A stretch of 6,246 bases of DNA. Source: Candidatus Nanohalarchaeota archaeon (GTDB lineage Archaea; EX4484-52; B79-G9). Of the stretch, positions 4,898-6,246 are shown piece by piece. Location: the NCBI GenBank assembly GCA_017610525.1, contig JAFCBW010000070.1, positions 1 through 6,246 on the forward strand, written 5' to 3'. The translations under genes and the position numbers were made by a program. Below the pieces are notes generated by a model. That model was given only the letters and a program-made list of their open reading frames with translations. It ran no database searches and had not been told where the DNA came from. Positions within the stretch are counted from its first letter, which is position 1; every line of letters begins with the position of its first letter.

Positions 4898-5746
4898 ATG
4901 ACATTCACAGACAATCTAATAAAAAAATCAAAAGAAACAAATTCCATAGTCTGCATGGGGCTCGATCCTGTACTCGAAAAAATACCCCTCAAAGGAACAA
5001 CAGAACAGGTACTCGAAAAATTCTTCCAAGACATCCTAAACGCAGCAATATCAGAAAACACACTTCCATCAATAGTCAAGCCAAACATAGCATTCTACGA
5101 GCAATACGGCTTCGAAGGCCTAAGAGCCCTGAAAAATATCATCACAGCATACCAAAAACAAGACATCCCCGTACTCCTCGACGCAAAGCGCGCAGACATA
5201 GGAAAGACATCAGCCGCATATGCAAAAAACCTCTTTGACTTCTGGGGCGCAGATGCAATCACAGTAGCCCCCTACATGGGCCAAGACTCAGTATCACCAT
5301 TCATAGAATACTGCAAAAAAGACAAGGGAGTCTACATCCTTGCAAGAACCTCAAACAAAGGCGCAGTCGACCTCCAGAACCTGATGGTCAACAAAACCCC
5401 TCTCTACATGAAAACAGCCCAAAAAATAACCGTATGGTCAAAAGATTCCGGCGTAGGCGCAGTAGTAGGCGCAACATACCCAAAAGAACTGGAATCAATC
5501 TCAAAACTCTTTGTGCAGTCAAAAAAACAAATCCCCTTACTGATCCCCGGCGTAGGCGCCCAGGGCGGCAGCGCAAAAGAAGTAGTACAAGTCCTGAAAA
5601 ACACAAAAAATAACCTCTCGATACATAGAATCAACTCATCATCCGCCATATTATACGCATACGAAAAACAAGACACAGACGACTACGCAGGCGCCGCAGT
5701 AAAAGCAATAAGACAGCAGAACAAAGAAATAGCTTTCAAAAATTAA
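4898..5746 (+). CDS. pyrF: Orotidine 5'-phosphate decarboxylase, long (type II) form
   Basis: PyrF decarboxylates OMP to UMP, the last step of the pathway. The 282-residue product fits the long subfamily rather than the short form of roughly 210-230 residues seen in many archaea. Motifs: VCMGLDP at 18-24, VKPNIAFYEQYG at 60-71 with Lys61, the catalytic DAKRADIGKTSAAYA at 95-109 (Asp95, Lys97, Asp100), VAPYMGQDSVSPF at 123-135, LARTSNKG at 148-155, GATYPKE at 191-197 and IPGVGAQGG at 216-224. Odd: near the C terminus the family usually has Ser-Arg ahead of the AILYA-like strand, the Arg binding the OMP phosphate; here the sequence is NSSSAILYA (246-254), with Ser249 at that place. The catalytic quartet is intact. 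It has its own TATA box and ribosome binding site. Confidence 0.93.
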   Translation: MTFTDNLIKKSKETNSIVCMGLDPVLEKIPLKGTTEQVLEKFFQDILNAAISENTLPSIVKPNIAFYEQYGFEGLRALKNIITAYQKQDIPVLLDAKRADIGKTSAAYAKNLFDFWGADAITVAPYMGQDSVSPFIEYCKKDKGVYILARTSNKGAVDLQNLMVNKTPLYMKTAQKITVWSKDSGVGAVVGATYPKELESISKLFVQSKKQIPLLIPGVGAQGGSAKEVVQVLKNTKNNLSIHRINSSSAILYAYEKQDTDDYAGAAVKAIRQQNKEIAFKN

Positions 5747-5792
5747 GACCAATAGTATACTGCCTGATGAATTTCTCGAATCCCAGTCTAAA

Positions 5793-5800
5793 CATTATAT
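5793..5800 (+). promoter_or_regulatory. TATA-like element before the last gene
   Basis: CATTATAT at 5793-5800 places a start near 5822, about 9 bases before the GTG at 5831. This supports the GTG as the start of an almost leaderless message. The match to an archaeal TATA box is moderate. Confidence 0.4.
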
Positions 5801-5830
5801 CAATCAAAAACATATGAATTTCAGAAAATA

Positions 5831-6184
5831 GTGCATCATTCTCTCGGATTATTCACACAACTACTACAAAGTAATATAAAACTTCCTGAAAAATACAAAT
5901 TCATGACATCTACAGACCCGGGCATTGTTCATCTCTCTGGTCAGGAACTATATAATCGTACACTTAAAGCAAGAAAAGTAATCTCTGAGAGCTTTTTGAG
6001 AGCTCAAATAGGTCATGTGATATATCAGGAATATGAGGGCTCTGATCCTAAAAAAAGAATAGCCTCTATGTTGGGAATAACTAGTCCCACCAAAGTAAAG
6101 GATTGTATAAATGAGAGATATATCAACAATGCTTGTACTTGTTTAGCAAATCATAATCGATATGACGAGACCATACTATTTTAA
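5831..6184 (+). CDS. Uncharacterised protein of 117 residues
   Basis: I do not recognise this protein. The frame is open from just after a stop at 5789-5791; GTG 5831 is the first usable start, and ATG 5903 (Met25) is the alternative. The N-terminal 24 residues are loosely amphipathic. The middle looks helical (ELYNRTLKARKVISESFLRA, about 39-58). Residues 74-92 (KKRIASMLGITSPTKVKDC) could be a helix-turn-helix-like unit, though this is weak. Three cysteines lie at 92, 102 and 104 without a clear metal-binding pattern. No signal peptide or membrane segment is seen. It has its own TATA-like site, no clear ribosome binding site, and base use closer to the toxin cassette than to the pyr genes. 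It may be a small DNA-binding or accessory protein; this is a guess. Confidence 0.6.
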   Translation: MHHSLGLFTQLLQSNIKLPEKYKFMTSTDPGIVHLSGQELYNRTLKARKVISESFLRAQIGHVIYQEYEGSDPKKRIASMLGITSPTKVKDCINERYINNACTCLANHNRYDETILF

Positions 6185-6246
6185 CGCAGTTTATGAGAAA
6201 AGCAACAAAACAACAAGAGGAGTACCAATAAGTTTATGTAAAAATA
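6185..6246. other. Right edge, nothing supportable
   Basis: A GAGGAG sequence at 6217-6222 looks like a ribosome binding site, but the ATG at 6236 is followed at once by TAA. A 12-codon frame from 6193 is too short to credit. No hairpin or T-run strong enough to call a terminator is seen. Confidence 0.4.

Noticed and set aside
5771..5785. Sequence resembling a tRNA T-loop (TTCTCGAATCCCAG)
   Set aside because: No matching stem, anticodon arm or acceptor pairing can be built around it.
1..6246. CRISPR array, insertion sequence or attachment site
   Set aside because: I saw no regularly spaced repeats, transposase motifs, terminal inverted repeats or tRNA-bounded duplications.

Overview
The window looks like a piece of an archaeal genome. 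Candidate promoters are TATA boxes near -26, several ribosome binding sites are of the GGTG type, and the gene content fits: a TraB/PrgY-family protein, a VapBC-type PIN toxin pair, and a pyrimidine cluster encoding the NAD-linked class IB dihydroorotate dehydrogenase. A small-genome (DPANN-like) archaeon is my inference from the tight packing and the short TraB protein; the sequence does not prove it.

Layout, left to right. (1) 1-57: the start of a minus-strand gene running off the left edge, with a signal-peptide-like N terminus. (2) 58-870: about 800 bases without a confident gene. It holds two symmetric TATA-like sites, a few small hairpins, two short direct-repeat pairs, and a minus-strand stretch that may be a small or decayed gene following traB. 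(3) 874-1548, minus strand: a TraB/PrgY-family protein, with its TATA box about 40 bases upstream. (4) 1649-2352, plus strand: a two-gene toxin-antitoxin cassette, an unrecognised 65-residue putative antitoxin overlapping a PIN-domain VapC-like RNase. An inverted repeat lies between the promoter and the antitoxin start. (5) 2362-5746, plus strand: pyrD, pyrK, pyrE and pyrF. (6) 5831-6184: a 117-residue protein I do not recognise, behind its own TATA-like site. (7) 6185-6246: nothing supportable.

The pyr genes cover the last three steps of UMP synthesis. PyrD with PyrK oxidises dihydroorotate to orotate and passes electrons to NAD+, PyrE attaches orotate to PRPP, and PyrF decarboxylates OMP to UMP. 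pyrD and pyrK overlap, pyrE follows after 24 bases, and pyrF has its own TATA box. The toxin-antitoxin pair ends 9 bases before pyrD, and I see no good TATA box just ahead of pyrD, so the pyrimidine operon may be read from the toxin-antitoxin promoter.

The plus strand is A- and C-rich in both the minus-strand traB and the plus-strand pyr genes, which points to a strand-wide rather than gene-wise bias. The toxin cassette, the last gene and a block of about 90 bases at the pyrD-pyrK junction do not share this bias, which marks them as possible recent arrivals.
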